From: Bradyrhizobium forestalis
GTDB taxonomy: Bacteria > Pseudomonadota > Alphaproteobacteria > Rhizobiales > Xanthobacteraceae
Direction of reading: 5' to 3'
Length of the DNA stretch: 50,161 nucleotides
Assembly: GCF_002795245.1 (NCBI RefSeq)
Contig: NZ_PGVG01000048.1
Span: forward strand, 1-50,161
Made by a program: the position numbers and the translations under genes
Shown: one piece after another, positions 29,185 to 40,239 of the stretch
Numbering within the stretch: position 1 is the first letter of the stretch
Layout: each line of letters starts with the position of its first letter
The notes under the pieces: generated by a model
What the model was told of the DNA's origin: nothing
Seen by the model: only the letters and a program-made list of their open reading frames with translations
Database searches by the model: none

Positions 29185-29358
29185 CGTTTCGCACTCCCGA
29201 TGCTTGGGTACAGCCCTCGAGCTAAGGACCATATCCAAATTAGAGCCGGCGACGAATCACCGGTACCCTGATTCCTATCGCAGTTGTGTGACTCTGCGAA
29301 GCATGCCGCGCCTCACCCCGGCAAAACCTTGGGAATTACGCTGAGCGCTGCCTGCTTT

Positions 29359-29994
29359 TCAACGCCGCTGCCCAGCGATCGTGCCAAGGAATGCCTCCAC
29401 CGTGGGCATGATGCTGCCGACGATGATGTCGACGCCGGCCGCAGTCGGATGAATGCCGTCGGCCTGGTTGAGCTTGGCGTCGGCCGCGACGCCATCGAGG
29501 AAGAACGGATAGAGCGGCACGTCGAACCGTTTCGCCAGATCCGGATAAATCGAATTGAAGCGCGCGGCATAGTCGTCGCCGTAATTCGGCGGCGCCAGCA
29601 TGCCGCACAGCATCACCGCGATCTTGCGCGCCTTGAGCCGCTGGATGATGTCGGTCAGCGCAGCGCGCGTCAAATCGGGATCGATGCCACGCAGCGCGTC
29701 GTTGGCGCCGAGCTCGACGATCACGCCATCGGTTCCATCGGGCACCGACCAGTCGAGCCGGTCGCGGCCGCCGGAGGTGGTGTCGCCGGACACCCCGGCA
29801 TTGGTCATGTCGACCGTTATACCTTTGGTCTGCAAGGCTTTTTGAAGCTTCTGGGGGAACGCCTCCTGGGCTGGGAGGCCGAGACCGGCGCTCAAGGAAT
29901 CGCCGAGAACGACAAGCCTGACCGGCTGTGTCGCGCCCGCCCGAGCGGGGGGCGCAATTGTCATCAAGGCGAGCATCAACACGGCTATGTGCAT
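29359..29994 (-). CDS. Secreted GDSL/SGNH arylesterase (TesA-like)
   Basis: An SGNH hydrolase of the TesA/arylesterase type, cleaving esters or thioesters in the periplasm. From the ATG at 29994 it is 211 residues with a signal peptide (MHIAVLMLALMTIAPPARA). The four SGNH blocks are intact: GDSLSAGLG with nucleophile S33, NAGVSGDTTSGGRDRL (Gly), VIVELGANDALRG (Asn), and DGIHPTAAG (Asp/His). The frame stays open to 30057, which would overlap the ABC gene start and give a longer N-region, so the start is uncertain by about 21 residues. It is divergent from an ABC ATPase/permease pair, the classic tesA-ybbA-ybbP arrangement. Confidence 0.92.
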   Translation of the reverse strand: MHIAVLMLALMTIAPPARAGATQPVRLVVLGDSLSAGLGLPAQEAFPQKLQKALQTKGITVDMTNAGVSGDTTSGGRDRLDWSVPDGTDGVIVELGANDALRGIDPDLTRAALTDIIQRLKARKIAVMLCGMLAPPNYGDDYAARFNSIYPDLAKRFDVPLYPFFLDGVAADAKLNQADGIHPTAAGVDIIVGSIMPTVEAFLGTIAGQRR

Positions 29995-30049
29995 GAACAA
30001 TCCGTAACGCCTCTCGACCGCGCTATCGGAGTTGCCATATGACCGGACC

Positions 30050-30766
30050 ATGGACACCTATTCCTCTTCGCTCGCCACGACCGCGATGGACACCATCGCC
30101 ATCTCCAACGTCAATCTCTCATTGGGCACGGGCGCGGCACGCGTTCACATCCTCAAGGACATCAGCCTGCGCGTCGCCTCGGGCGAGACGATCGGCCTGA
30201 TCGGCCCGTCAGGCTCGGGCAAATCCACGCTGCTGATGGTGATGGCGGGGCTGGAGCGTCCTGATAGCGGGGAGGTGGTGGTTTCAGGCACGGCTTTCAA
30301 TGCCCTCGACGAGGACGCACTCGCGCGCTTTCGCGGCCGCCAGGTCGGCATCGTCTTCCAGTCCTTCCATCTGATCCCGACCATGACGGCGCTGGAGAAC
30401 GTCGCGGTGCCGCTCGAGCTTGCCGGCAATCCGGATGCCGCGAGGCGCGCGGCGCAGGAGCTGCAATCGGTCGGGCTCGGCGACCGCCTGCATCACTATC
30501 CGACCCAGCTCTCCGGCGGCGAGCAGCAGCGCGTGGCGCTCGCGCGCGCGCTGGCGCCCGATCCCGCGATCCTCGTCGCCGACGAGCCCACTGGCAATCT
30601 CGACGAGACAACCGGAAAGCAGATCGTCGATCTCCTGTTCAGCAAGCACGCCGAGCGCGGCATGACCCTGGTGCTGGTGACGCACGATTCCTCGCTCGCG
30701 CATCGCTGCGATCGCGTCATCCGCCTGCGCTCCGGGCGCATCGACACGCAGTCCGCACCGGCATGA
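30050..30766 (+). CDS. ABC transporter ATPase, YbbA-like
   Basis: A 238-residue ABC ATPase of the LolD/MacB-like YbbA type. Walker A GPSGSGKSTLL, Q-loop VGIVFQSFHLIPTMTALENV, signature LSGGEQQRVALARAL, Walker B ILVADEPTGNLDE and the switch His in LVLVTHDSSLAHRC are all present. It should power the permease encoded next, whose start overlaps its stop by four bases (ATGA). The ATG at 30050 gives MDTYSSSLATTAMDTIAISN; an internal ATG at 30086 is a possible alternative. The divergent secreted esterase suggests a shared job with lipid or hydrophobic substrates at the inner membrane, but that is inference. Confidence 0.93.
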   Translation: MDTYSSSLATTAMDTIAISNVNLSLGTGAARVHILKDISLRVASGETIGLIGPSGSGKSTLLMVMAGLERPDSGEVVVSGTAFNALDEDALARFRGRQVGIVFQSFHLIPTMTALENVAVPLELAGNPDAARRAAQELQSVGLGDRLHHYPTQLSGGEQQRVALARALAPDPAILVADEPTGNLDETTGKQIVDLLFSKHAERGMTLVLVTHDSSLAHRCDRVIRLRSGRIDTQSAPA

Positions 30767-33333
30767 GCGCTTTGGTCGAATCGTTCGCGAAGCCGGGCGG
30801 CGTCGCGCTGTCGCTGCGCTATGCGCTGCGCGAATTACGCGGGGGCCTGCGCGGCTTCTATGTCTTCATCGCCTGCATCGCGCTCGGCGTGATGGCGATT
30901 GCCGGCGTCGGCTCGGTCTCCGCAAGCCTGAGCGATGGTCTTGCCCGCGAAGGCCGCACGCTGCTCGGCGGCGACGTCTCTTTCGTGCTGTTCCAGCGCG
31001 AGGCCAGGCCGGAAGAGGTCGCGTTCCTGCGCTCGCGCGGCACGCTCTCGACCGCGGCGACCTTGCGCGGCATGGCGCGCACGACGGATGGCAAGCTGGC
31101 ACTGGTCGAGATGAAGGCGGTCGACGACACCTATCCGATGCTGGGACAGCTGACGCTGGCGCCACAGCTGCCGATGGCCGATCTGCTCGCCGAGCATGAC
31201 GGCGCGTTCGGCGCCGCCGCCGATCCGACGCTGCTGGCGCGGCTTTCTCTCAAGACCGGCGACCGCGTCACGATCGGGTCCGCAACGTTCCAGATCCGCT
31301 CCACTGTCGAAGCCGAGCCCGACAAGCTCGCCGGCGGCATCGGATTCGGGCCGCGCTTCCTGATCAGCGAGGCGGCCTTGCGCGCCACCGGCCTGATCCA
31401 GCCCGGCAGCCTGGTGCGCTGGGTCTACCGGGTCAAGCTGCCCGAAGCCGCGAACAACGAGCGCGCGACCGAAGCCTTCATCTCGGACGCGCGCAACGCT
31501 GCGCCGCAGGCCGGCTGGGAGATCCGCAGCCGCTCCAACGCCTCGCCGCAGCTCGAGCGCAACATCAACCGCTTCACCCAGTTCCTGACCCTGGTCGGCC
31601 TTGCCGCGCTTCTGGTCGGCGGCGTCGGCGTCGCCAATGCCGTGAAGAGCCATATCGACCGCCGGCTCGAGGTGATCGCGGCCCTCAAGGCCGTCGGCGC
31701 CACCGGGCGCGACGTCTTCGGCATCTATCTCGCGCAGGTCATCCTGCTCGCGGGCATCGGCTCGGTGATCGGTCTTATGCTCGGCGCCGCCATGCCCTTC
31801 GCCATCGTCGGCCTGTTCGGCAAGCTCTTGCCGCTGCCGGTGGTACCGGCCGTGCACGCCGACGAGCTCGCACTGTCCTTCGTCTATGGCCTGCTCACTG
31901 CGCTCGCCTTCGGCCTGTGGCCGCTCGGCCGCGTGCACGACGTGCCGGTGGCCGCGCTGTTCCGCGACACCATCAGCTCCGAATGGCACCGCCCGCGCGC
32001 GAGCTATCTCGTATTCATGGGCGTGGTGATCGCGCTGCTCATCGCGGTCGTGATCGGTCTGTCGTTCGACAAGCGCATCGCCGCGGTGTTCGTGGCCTCC
32101 TCCGTCGTCGTGTTCGCCTTGCTGCGCGGCATCGCCGCCCTGCTGATGGCCATCGCGCGACGGCTGCCGCGGACCCGGCTGCCGATGCTGCGGCTTGCGA
32201 TCGCCAACATCCACCGGCCAGGCGCGCTGACGCCGTCCGTCGTGCTGTCGCTCGGCCTCGGGCTCGCCGTGCTCGTCACCATCACCCAGATCGACGGCAA
32301 TCTGCGCCGGCAGTTCCTCGCGGCTCTCCCCGATCGGGCGCCATCCTTTTTCTTCATCGACATCCCGAGCACGCAGGCCGAGCAGTTCGATGGCTATCTG
32401 CGCCAGATCGCCCCAAGCGCAAGGATCGAGGACGTGCCGATGCTGCGCGGGCGCATCGTGGCCGCGCGCGGGGTGCGTGCCGAGGAGCTCAAGCCGACCA
32501 CGGATTCCGAATGGGTGCTGCAGAGCGACCGCGGCCTGACCTATACCGGCGAGCTGCCGAAGGGTTCCAAGGTGGTCGAGGGCGAGTGGTGGAGCGCGGA
32601 CTATTCCGGCCCGCCGCTGGTCTCGATGGAGAAGAAGATCGCCGACGGTTTAGGCCTCAAGCTCGGGGACGAGGTGGTGGTCAACGTGCTCGGCCGCGAC
32701 ATCCCGGCGAAGATCAGCAATTTGCGCAACATCGACTGGCAGGGGCTCGGCATCAATTTCGTCCTCGTCTTCTCGCCCAACGCCTTCAAGGGCGCGCCGC
32801 ACACCCATATCGCGACGCTGACGGAGACGGGCGGAAATGCGGCAGGCGACGGCAAGATCATCAAGGAGGTCGCCGACGCCTATCCGATGGTGACGAGCGT
32901 GCGCGTGCGCGAGGTGATGGAGACGGTCGGCTCGGTGGTGACCAATCTGGCGCTGGCGATCCGCGGCGCCAGCGCCGTGACCCTGATCTCGGCGATCCTG
33001 GTGCTGGGCGGCGCGCTCGCCGCCGGCCACCGTCACCGGGTCTATGATGCGGTGATCCTGAAGACGCTGGGCGCGACGCGACTGCGGCTGCTCGGCGCCT
33101 ATGCCCTCGAATACCTCCTGATCGGGCTCGCCACCGCGGTGTTCGGCGTGATCGCCGGCAGCATCGCGGCCTGGATGATCGTGACGCGGCTGATGACGCT
33201 GAGCTTCGTCTGGCAGGCCGGCAGCGCGGCCGGCGTGGTCGCGGCCGCCCTGGTCGTCACCGTCGGGCTCGGGCTCGCCGGCACGCTCCTGGCGTTGAAC
33301 AAAAAGCCCGCCACGGTGTTGCGGAATTTGTGA
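30763..33333 (+). CDS. FtsX-family ABC permease, YbbP-like
   Basis: An 856-residue inner-membrane permease of the YbbP type. It begins with a cytoplasmic segment and a first span (GGLRGFYVFIACIALGVMAIAGVGSVSAS), then a large periplasmic domain (about 60-260), an FtsX core (FLTLVGLAALLVGGVGVANAVKSHI with the RRLEVIAALKAVGATGRDVF coupling segment), further spans (about 310-480), a second periplasmic domain (about 510-700), and a second FtsX core ending with the coupling segment DAVILKTLGATRLRLLGAYALEY. It works with the overlapping ATPase. Members of this family have been suggested to move hydrophobic compounds; the substrate here is not known. Confidence 0.92.
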   Translation: MSALVESFAKPGGVALSLRYALRELRGGLRGFYVFIACIALGVMAIAGVGSVSASLSDGLAREGRTLLGGDVSFVLFQREARPEEVAFLRSRGTLSTAATLRGMARTTDGKLALVEMKAVDDTYPMLGQLTLAPQLPMADLLAEHDGAFGAAADPTLLARLSLKTGDRVTIGSATFQIRSTVEAEPDKLAGGIGFGPRFLISEAALRATGLIQPGSLVRWVYRVKLPEAANNERATEAFISDARNAAPQAGWEIRSRSNASPQLERNINRFTQFLTLVGLAALLVGGVGVANAVKSHIDRRLEVIAALKAVGATGRDVFGIYLAQVILLAGIGSVIGLMLGAAMPFAIVGLFGKLLPLPVVPAVHADELALSFVYGLLTALAFGLWPLGRVHDVPVAALFRDTISSEWHRPRASYLVFMGVVIALLIAVVIGLSFDKRIAAVFVASSVVVFALLRGIAALLMAIARRLPRTRLPMLRLAIANIHRPGALTPSVVLSLGLGLAVLVTITQIDGNLRRQFLAALPDRAPSFFFIDIPSTQAEQFDGYLRQIAPSARIEDVPMLRGRIVAARGVRAEELKPTTDSEWVLQSDRGLTYTGELPKGSKVVEGEWWSADYSGPPLVSMEKKIADGLGLKLGDEVVVNVLGRDIPAKISNLRNIDWQGLGINFVLVFSPNAFKGAPHTHIATLTETGGNAAGDGKIIKEVADAYPMVTSVRVREVMETVGSVVTNLALAIRGASAVTLISAILVLGGALAAGHRHRVYDAVILKTLGATRLRLLGAYALEYLLIGLATAVFGVIAGSIAAWMIVTRLMTLSFVWQAGSAAGVVAAALVVTVGLGLAGTLLALNKKPATVLRNL

Positions 33334-33603
33334 CAAATGGTAGCGGCCAGCCGCGCGGGAGCGAAATCGCACGATTCCTGCGATTAACCACGTCCGCTCG
33401 TCAGGATTGCAGCCAAGGGCGACATTCGGCCGCGCGTGGACGGTTGCAGCGAATGTGTTAGTTTCCCACATATCGAATGGGTTCGGAGACCCGATTGTTA
33501 GCCAAAATTTAGTCGGCCGGCAGCGGTATCCGAGATAGAATTTGACGAACCGGCGGCATGGCGACCCTCATGCCGGACCGGACCAACCAACGGGAATTCG
33601 ACC

Positions 33604-34395
33604 ATGTCGGACCTAGACCGTAACTACGCTTCTCCTTTCGGCAGGGCCGCCGGGCGCGTTGACGCCGCGACGGTCGATGCCGGCCTGCGCGCTTACATGC
33701 TGCGCATCTACAACTACATGAGCGTTGGCCTGGCCATCACCGGCCTTGCCGCGCTCGGCGTCTACATGGCCGCCGTGACCGACGTTCCGACGGCGGACGC
33801 CGTCCGCGTCGGCAAGCTGTTCCTGACGCCGTTCGGCTACGCCATGTTCGTCAGCCCGCTGAAGTGGCTGTTCATGCTCGCGCCGCTCGCGATGGTGTTC
33901 GTGATCTCGGCGGGCATCAACCGTCTCGCCCCCTCGACCGCCCAGATCCTGTTCTGGGTGTTCTCGGCGCTGATGGGCATCTCGCTGTCGTCGATCTTCC
34001 TGGTGTTCACGCACACCTCGATCGTGCGGGTGTTCTTCATCACCGCGGCGACCTTCGGTGCGCTCAGCCTTTACGGCTACACCACCAAGCGTGACCTGAC
34101 CGGGATGGGCTCGTTCCTGTTCATGGGCCTGATCGGCATCATCATCGCGAGCCTGGTGAACCTGTTCCTGGCCAGCTCGATGCTGCAGTTCATCGTGTCG
34201 GTGATCGGCGTGCTGGTGTTCGCGGGCCTCACCGCCTGGGATACCCAGCGGCTGAAGAACGACTACATCTACGGCTACGCCTCGGCCGGCGGTGACATCG
34301 CAGAGCGTGCGGCCATCACCGGCGCCCTGTCGCTGTACCTGAACTTCATCAACCTGTTCACGCTGCTGCTGCAGCTCCTCGGCCAGCGCGACTAA
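33604..34395 (+). CDS. Bax inhibitor-1/YccA family membrane protein
   Basis: A 263-residue integral membrane protein of the BI-1/YccA family. After a soluble N-terminus (MSDLDRNYASPFGRAAGR) comes DAGLRAYMLRIYNYMSVGLAITG, the typical family opening, followed by about seven hydrophobic spans between residues 36 and 262. The C-terminal region has GLTAWDTQRLKNDY, which carries the conserved Asp implicated in pH-gated cation leak in structurally studied members, and ends NLFTLLLQLLGQRD. Function in bacteria is not settled; YccA modulates FtsH in E. coli. It is a single gene with its own terminator. Confidence 0.94.
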   Translation: MSDLDRNYASPFGRAAGRVDAATVDAGLRAYMLRIYNYMSVGLAITGLAALGVYMAAVTDVPTADAVRVGKLFLTPFGYAMFVSPLKWLFMLAPLAMVFVISAGINRLAPSTAQILFWVFSALMGISLSSIFLVFTHTSIVRVFFITAATFGALSLYGYTTKRDLTGMGSFLFMGLIGIIIASLVNLFLASSMLQFIVSVIGVLVFAGLTAWDTQRLKNDYIYGYASAGGDIAERAAITGALSLYLNFINLFTLLLQLLGQRD

Positions 34396-34423
34396 GCGCC
34401 GGACCAGAGTGAACGGACACGAA

Positions 34424-34453
34424 CCCCGGCCGAAAGGCCGGGGTTTTTGTTTG
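34424..34453 (+). terminator. Rho-independent terminator after the BI-1 gene
   Basis: CCCCGGCC (34424-34431), tetraloop GAAA, GGCCGGGG (34436-34443), then TTTTTGTTT. A perfect 8-base stem with a GNRA-type loop and a T-run. Confidence 0.93.
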
Positions 34454-34479
34454 GGGTGGGGTGCCGTCACATGCTCGGT

Positions 34480-34598
34480 GTCATCGCCCGCCTTGTGCGC
34501 AATTGCGCACTGGGGCGGGCGATCCAGTACTCCGTGGCGCCTGTGATTGAATCGAGAGGCTGCGGCGTACTGGATGCCCCGCCTGCGCGGGGCATGAC
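34480..34598. repeat. Palindromic intergenic repeat, family B copy 4
   Basis: GTCATCGCCCGCCTTGTGCG and GGGCGGGCGATCCAGTACTC at the left, GCGGCGTACTGGATGCCCCG and GCCTGCGCGGGGCATGAC at the right. It lies between the BI-1 terminator and the acetyltransferase gene and is in frame with the latter, which creates a false N-terminal extension. Confidence 0.8.
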
Positions 34599-34689
34599 AG
34601 CGGAGAGGATAGCTGCTGCGCTCGCAATGACGGGTGTGGATGCGCCGAGCCCCTTCCAGCGCCCGCACGAAGCCTCTATCCTTCCCGCC

Positions 34690-35220
34690 ATGTCCGCACC
34701 TGAAATCAGGCCCACCACCGAGGCCGACCTTCCCGCCATCACCGCCATCTATCAGCAGGCCGTCCGCGAGGGCACCGCGACGTTCGAGCTGGATCCGCCT
34801 GACCTTGCCGAGATGACGCGCCGCTATCGCGCGCTGGTCGACGGCGGCTATCCCTATTTCGTCGCCATGCTGGACGGGCGCGTGGCCGGCTATGCCTATG
34901 CCGGCGCCTACCGCCCGCGCCCGGCCTACCGCTTCACGGTGGAGAACTCGATCTATCTCGATCCCTCTTTCCACCGCCGCGGTGTCGGCTCGCGGCTGCT
35001 GGAGCGTCTGATCACCGAATGCGAGGCGCGCGGCTTCCGCCAGATGATCGCCGTGATCGGCGATTCCGCCAATGCCGGATCGATCGGCGTGCACACCCGG
35101 TGCGGCTTCAAGATGATCGGCACGCATCCCAATGTCGGGCTGAAATTCGGCCGCTGGCTGGATACGGTGATGATGCAGCGCGACCTCGGCGAGGGGGCGA
35201 GGAGCATGCCGGGGAAATAG
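34690..35220 (+). CDS. GNAT family N-acetyltransferase
   Basis: A 176-residue GNAT acetyltransferase most like the phosphinothricin/methionine-sulfoximine acetyltransferase (Pat/MddA) group. IRPTTEADLPAITAIYQQAV opens the fold, GTATFELDPPDLAEM is the group's recognisable segment, and the acetyl-CoA loop is HRRGVGSRLLERLI, followed by FRQMIAVIGDSANAGSIGVH and GCGFK-like RCGFKMIG. Members acetylate the amino group of methionine derivatives or related compounds; the real substrate here is unknown. The ATG at 34690 is chosen because the frame upstream is repeat. Confidence 0.9.
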   Translation: MSAPEIRPTTEADLPAITAIYQQAVREGTATFELDPPDLAEMTRRYRALVDGGYPYFVAMLDGRVAGYAYAGAYRPRPAYRFTVENSIYLDPSFHRRGVGSRLLERLITECEARGFRQMIAVIGDSANAGSIGVHTRCGFKMIGTHPNVGLKFGRWLDTVMMQRDLGEGARSMPGK

Positions 35221-35226
35221 CGTGTT

Positions 35227-35303
35227 GTAGCCCGGGTGAGCGCAGCGATACCCGGGAACGCTGCGAGGGAAGTCCCGGATGTCGCTTCGCTCATCCGGGC
35301 TAC
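35227..35303. repeat. Intergenic repeat, family F
   Basis: GTAGCCCGGGTGAGCGCAGC at the left is mirrored by GCTTCGCTCATCCGGGCTAC at the right, with TACCCGGGAAC between. A single copy is seen here. It fills the gap between the convergent acetyltransferase and DUF2794 genes. Confidence 0.75.
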
Positions 35304-35310
35304 GAAAGCC

Positions 35311-35682
35311 TCACACCACCGCCAGCTTGCGATCGATCACCAGCAGCACCCGCTCGAGCTCGTGGCCGCGGCGCAGGATCAAGCCCGTCGCCGAAATCAC
35401 GCTGTACATGCCCTGCTTGCGCGCCAGCCGTGGGTCCTTCTCGATGCGATAGATCGGCACTTCCGAGGCGCGGCGATAGACCGAGAACACGGCGCGGTCC
35501 TTCAGAAAGTCGATGGCGTAGTCGCGCCATTCGCCGTCGGCGACCATGCGGCCATAGAGATTGAGAATACGGTGCAGCTCGAGCCGGTTGAACGTCACCC
35601 GGTTCGGCTGCGCATTCGCAGCGGCGGTGCGCGCCGCCGCGCGCTGCTCGCTCGGATCGGCATCCTCCGACATCAGGCTCAT
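35311..35682 (-). CDS. DUF2794 domain protein
   Basis: A 123-residue cytoplasmic protein of the DUF2794 family, restricted as far as I know to alphaproteobacteria and without an assigned function. After a Ser/Asp/Ala-rich start, the conserved core runs VTFNRLELHRILNLYGRMVADGEWRDYAIDF, then RAVFSVYRRASEVPIYRIEKDP and LRRGHELERVLLVIDRKL. No catalytic motif or membrane segment is evident. I chose the ATG at 35682 (MSLMSEDADP); an in-frame ATG at 35673 is equally possible, and the frame upstream lacks family character. It is a single gene. Confidence 0.85.
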   Translation of the reverse strand: MSLMSEDADPSEQRAAARTAAANAQPNRVTFNRLELHRILNLYGRMVADGEWRDYAIDFLKDRAVFSVYRRASEVPIYRIEKDPRLARKQGMYSVISATGLILRRGHELERVLLVIDRKLAVV

Positions 35683-35960
35683 GGGAAGCGCCTCCTCATC
35701 GCACGGTAATGACCCGCGTCCGCGAAGACCGTCCCCGGAACCGCGTTCATGACAATTCCATGATCGCGCCAACCGTTCCGCACCGCAAGGGGTTCAACCG
35801 ATCGAATCGGCTGCGAGTCAGGGCACACGCAATGGTGGAACTCTGTCGCGGCAAACCGTCACGGGATCGTGCTCAAGAATCTTAGTCTCGCCGCTTTTCC
35901 GCCAACCGCCTGCCGCCCTGCATTGCGAAAAGAATGACGTGCGTTGACCCGGTCCTTTCG
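35683..35960. other. Intergenic segment with no recognised gene
   Basis: This stretch upstream of the DUF2794 gene has no supported gene. The promoter of that minus-strand gene should lie near its left end. At 35944 a TTGACC hexamer on the plus strand may be the -35 of the candidate small RNA described next; the hexamer 17 bases later (GATTCC) is a poor -10. Confidence 0.4.
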
Positions 35961-35974
35961 ATTCCGGATTCCTC

Positions 35975-36056
35975 AGCCCCCAGCCCCCCGGGGTCGAACA
36001 GGATCGGGTCTGTGCGCACGGCAAGGAGGGCCAACGCAAGTTGGTCCTTTTTTGTT
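35975..36056 (+). ncRNA. Candidate small RNA with intrinsic terminator
   Basis: A run of about 80 bases not covered by any plausible gene ends in a strong intrinsic terminator (36027-36056). The body has a C-rich stretch (CAGCCCCCAGCCCCCCGGGG) that could pair with purine-rich ribosome binding sites, and a short CGGGTCTGTGCGCACGG hairpin. A TTGACC -35-like element sits about 30 bases upstream. I do not recognise a named RNA family. The alternative is the terminator of an unseen short leader. Confidence 0.4.
36027..36056 (+). terminator. Rho-independent terminator without an upstream gene
   Basis: AGGGCCAAC (36027-36035), loop GCAA, GTTGGTCCT (36040-36048) with one G-U pair, followed by a T-run (TTTTTTGTTT). 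It is on the plus strand although no plus-strand protein gene lies within 800 bases upstream, which points to a non-coding transcript. Confidence 0.8.
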
Positions 36057-36117
36057 TGTGTCGGGATGTTTCCGGCGCGAGGCCCCTCTCTCCGAACATC
36101 CGCGCGAGGGCTCCCTC

Positions 36118-36240
36118 CCCTCATCCTGAGGGCCGCGCCCTTCGCGCGGCGTCTCGAAGGATCGAGGCCCGGGCTGCATCAGCGGGGCCTTTCATGGTTC
36201 GAGACGCGCGCAAGAGCGCGCTCCTCACCATGAGGGGTGA
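36118..36240. repeat. Intergenic repeat, family E copy 1
   Basis: CCCTCATCCTGAGGGCCGCG and GCGGCGTCTCGAAGGATCGA at the left; CATGGTTCGAGACGCGCGCA and GCGCGCTCCTCACCATGAGG at the right. The CATCCTGAGG / CGAGACGC blocks recur at 44308-44410. It lies just downstream of the DUF1223 gene. Confidence 0.8.
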
Positions 36241-36268
36241 GGCTGAGTGCGATGTTAGAGAATCGAAA

Positions 36269-37045
36269 TCAATGCAGCGACGTGTACGCCGCGCCCAGCA
36301 TCGGGCCCGGCTTCTCGCGGCTGCCGTCCTGGACATAGACCACCGCGCCGTCGACGCCGTCGCGCGTGAGGTTCTCGATCGGCACCGTCCAGCTTTCCGG
36401 ACGACCGGTCCAGTCGCCGACCTTGAGCAGGTTGCGTACCACGTTGTGATAGGTGACCTGCTGTCCGCGATTCTCGCCGCGGGTGATCGCGATCGGCACC
36501 GACTTGGCGATCGAGCAGATCCAGACTTCGCCGTGCGAGACCGCGGGCTCCTTGCTTGCGGCCACCGAGACGCTGATCTGCTTGCCCGAGAGCGACATCG
36601 TCACCGGCACGCTCATCACGCCGGTGCCCCTGTCGGTCTTGCCGATTGCACTCTCGATGCCGGCGCGGTCGCTGCCGATGACATGGGTGGAGCCGTTGAC
36701 GACCACCTGCGGTGTATAAACTTCGCGGTCGCCGCGCATGCGCGAATAGGCACGCTGCCGTGCAGAGAAGCGCGAATCGGCCAGCGTGTCTTTCCAGCCG
36801 AGATAGTCCCAATAGTCGATCGGCATGCTCAGCGCGATGACCGAGGGATCTTTGGAGAGATCGCCGATGATCTGGTCGGCCGGTGGACAGGACGAGCAGC
36901 CCTGCGAAGTAAACAATTCGACGACGGCGCGGGGATCAGCCTCGGCGGGGCGGATGACGGCGATGATCGCACAGATGCCGAGAGCTCCCGACCAGAGGGC
37001 ACCAGACCAGCGCGAAATCGGATAAGTAGCCGTCATTGTTGTCAT
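36269..37045 (-). CDS. DUF1223 secreted thioredoxin-like protein
   Basis: A 258-residue protein of the DUF1223 family. A signal peptide or anchor covers about residues 1-36 (ALWSGALGICAIIAVIRPAEA/D). The thioredoxin-like part begins VVELFTSQGCSSCPPADQII with C50-x2-C53, the redox-type motif of the family, and includes DYWDYLGWKDTLADSRFSARQRAY and VYTPQVVVNGSTHVIGSDR, with the cis-Pro of thioredoxin folds (YTPQ). A C-terminal beta-rich region (about 145-258) follows. It is likely a periplasmic redox or metal-handling protein, but no function is established that I know of. It is a single gene between the family E repeat and the acnA region. Confidence 0.88.
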   Translation of the reverse strand: MTTMTATYPISRWSGALWSGALGICAIIAVIRPAEADPRAVVELFTSQGCSSCPPADQIIGDLSKDPSVIALSMPIDYWDYLGWKDTLADSRFSARQRAYSRMRGDREVYTPQVVVNGSTHVIGSDRAGIESAIGKTDRGTGVMSVPVTMSLSGKQISVSVAASKEPAVSHGEVWICSIAKSVPIAITRGENRGQQVTYHNVVRNLLKVGDWTGRPESWTVPIENLTRDGVDGAVVYVQDGSREKPGPMLGAAYTSLH

Positions 37046-37198
37046 GTCGAACGCCGCACACCATTGCTCGTGAGAAGGGAAATCTTATCGCCTGATGGTC
37101 ACCGTAGTCTTACGGGGCGCGGCACATTCGTCCGTCCAGGCAACCGTCCAGGGGAGGTTTTCCGCCGGGCGGGCCCATCCGAAGCGTACCGCAAACGC

Positions 37199-37229
37199 GT
37201 GAAGGCGGCCTTTGATAGGCCGCCTTCAT
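37199..37229. terminator. Perfect stem-loop after acnA
   Basis: TGAAGGCGGCC (37200-37210) pairs with GGCCGCCTTCA (37218-37228) around TTTGATA. On the plus strand ATTT follows; on the minus strand, where acnA ends at 37278, there is no T-run. It likely marks the acnA mRNA 3' end about 50 bases after the stop. Confidence 0.55.
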
Positions 37230-37277
37230 TTGGGCTTCTACTCACTTCGCAGTGAGCCATCGTTCACAAATCCGCGC

Positions 37278-39998
<2,721 letters not shown>

Positions 39999-40021
39999 GT
40001 AGGAGATCCCAATTGTTAGTT

Positions 40022-40037
40022 ATACCCGGCAGGGTAT
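40022..40037. promoter_or_regulatory. Inverted repeat in the acnA promoter region
   Basis: ATACCC-GGCA-GGGTAT is a perfect dyad 24 bases upstream of the acnA start. On the minus strand a TATAAC that could be a -10 element overlaps its downstream half, so a bound dimer would be expected to affect acnA transcription. The regulator is not known; the sequence does not look like a standard Fur or Irr box. Confidence 0.4.
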
Positions 40038-40239
40038 TTTAACACCGTAGCGTATCAGGCTGGGGCCGCTTGCAGGGGCAGGTTGAGTTGCTGCATCAAG
40101 TAGTTCCGGGCTTATAGAAGCTTTCTAACCGCGCCGCCACAGCCACAATCGTGCCGCAGCAATCGCCGAGCCAAAAATTCCCATGCGCTACCCCAAGATT
40201 TCCTGAGGCCTGGCTTTGAGCGGGTTGAAACGAGGCGAG

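Noticed and set aside
36118..36240. Possible tRNA, from GGTTCGAGAC-like sequence
   Set aside because: The T-arm-like sequence belongs to the family E repeat. No acceptor, D or anticodon arm can be built around it.
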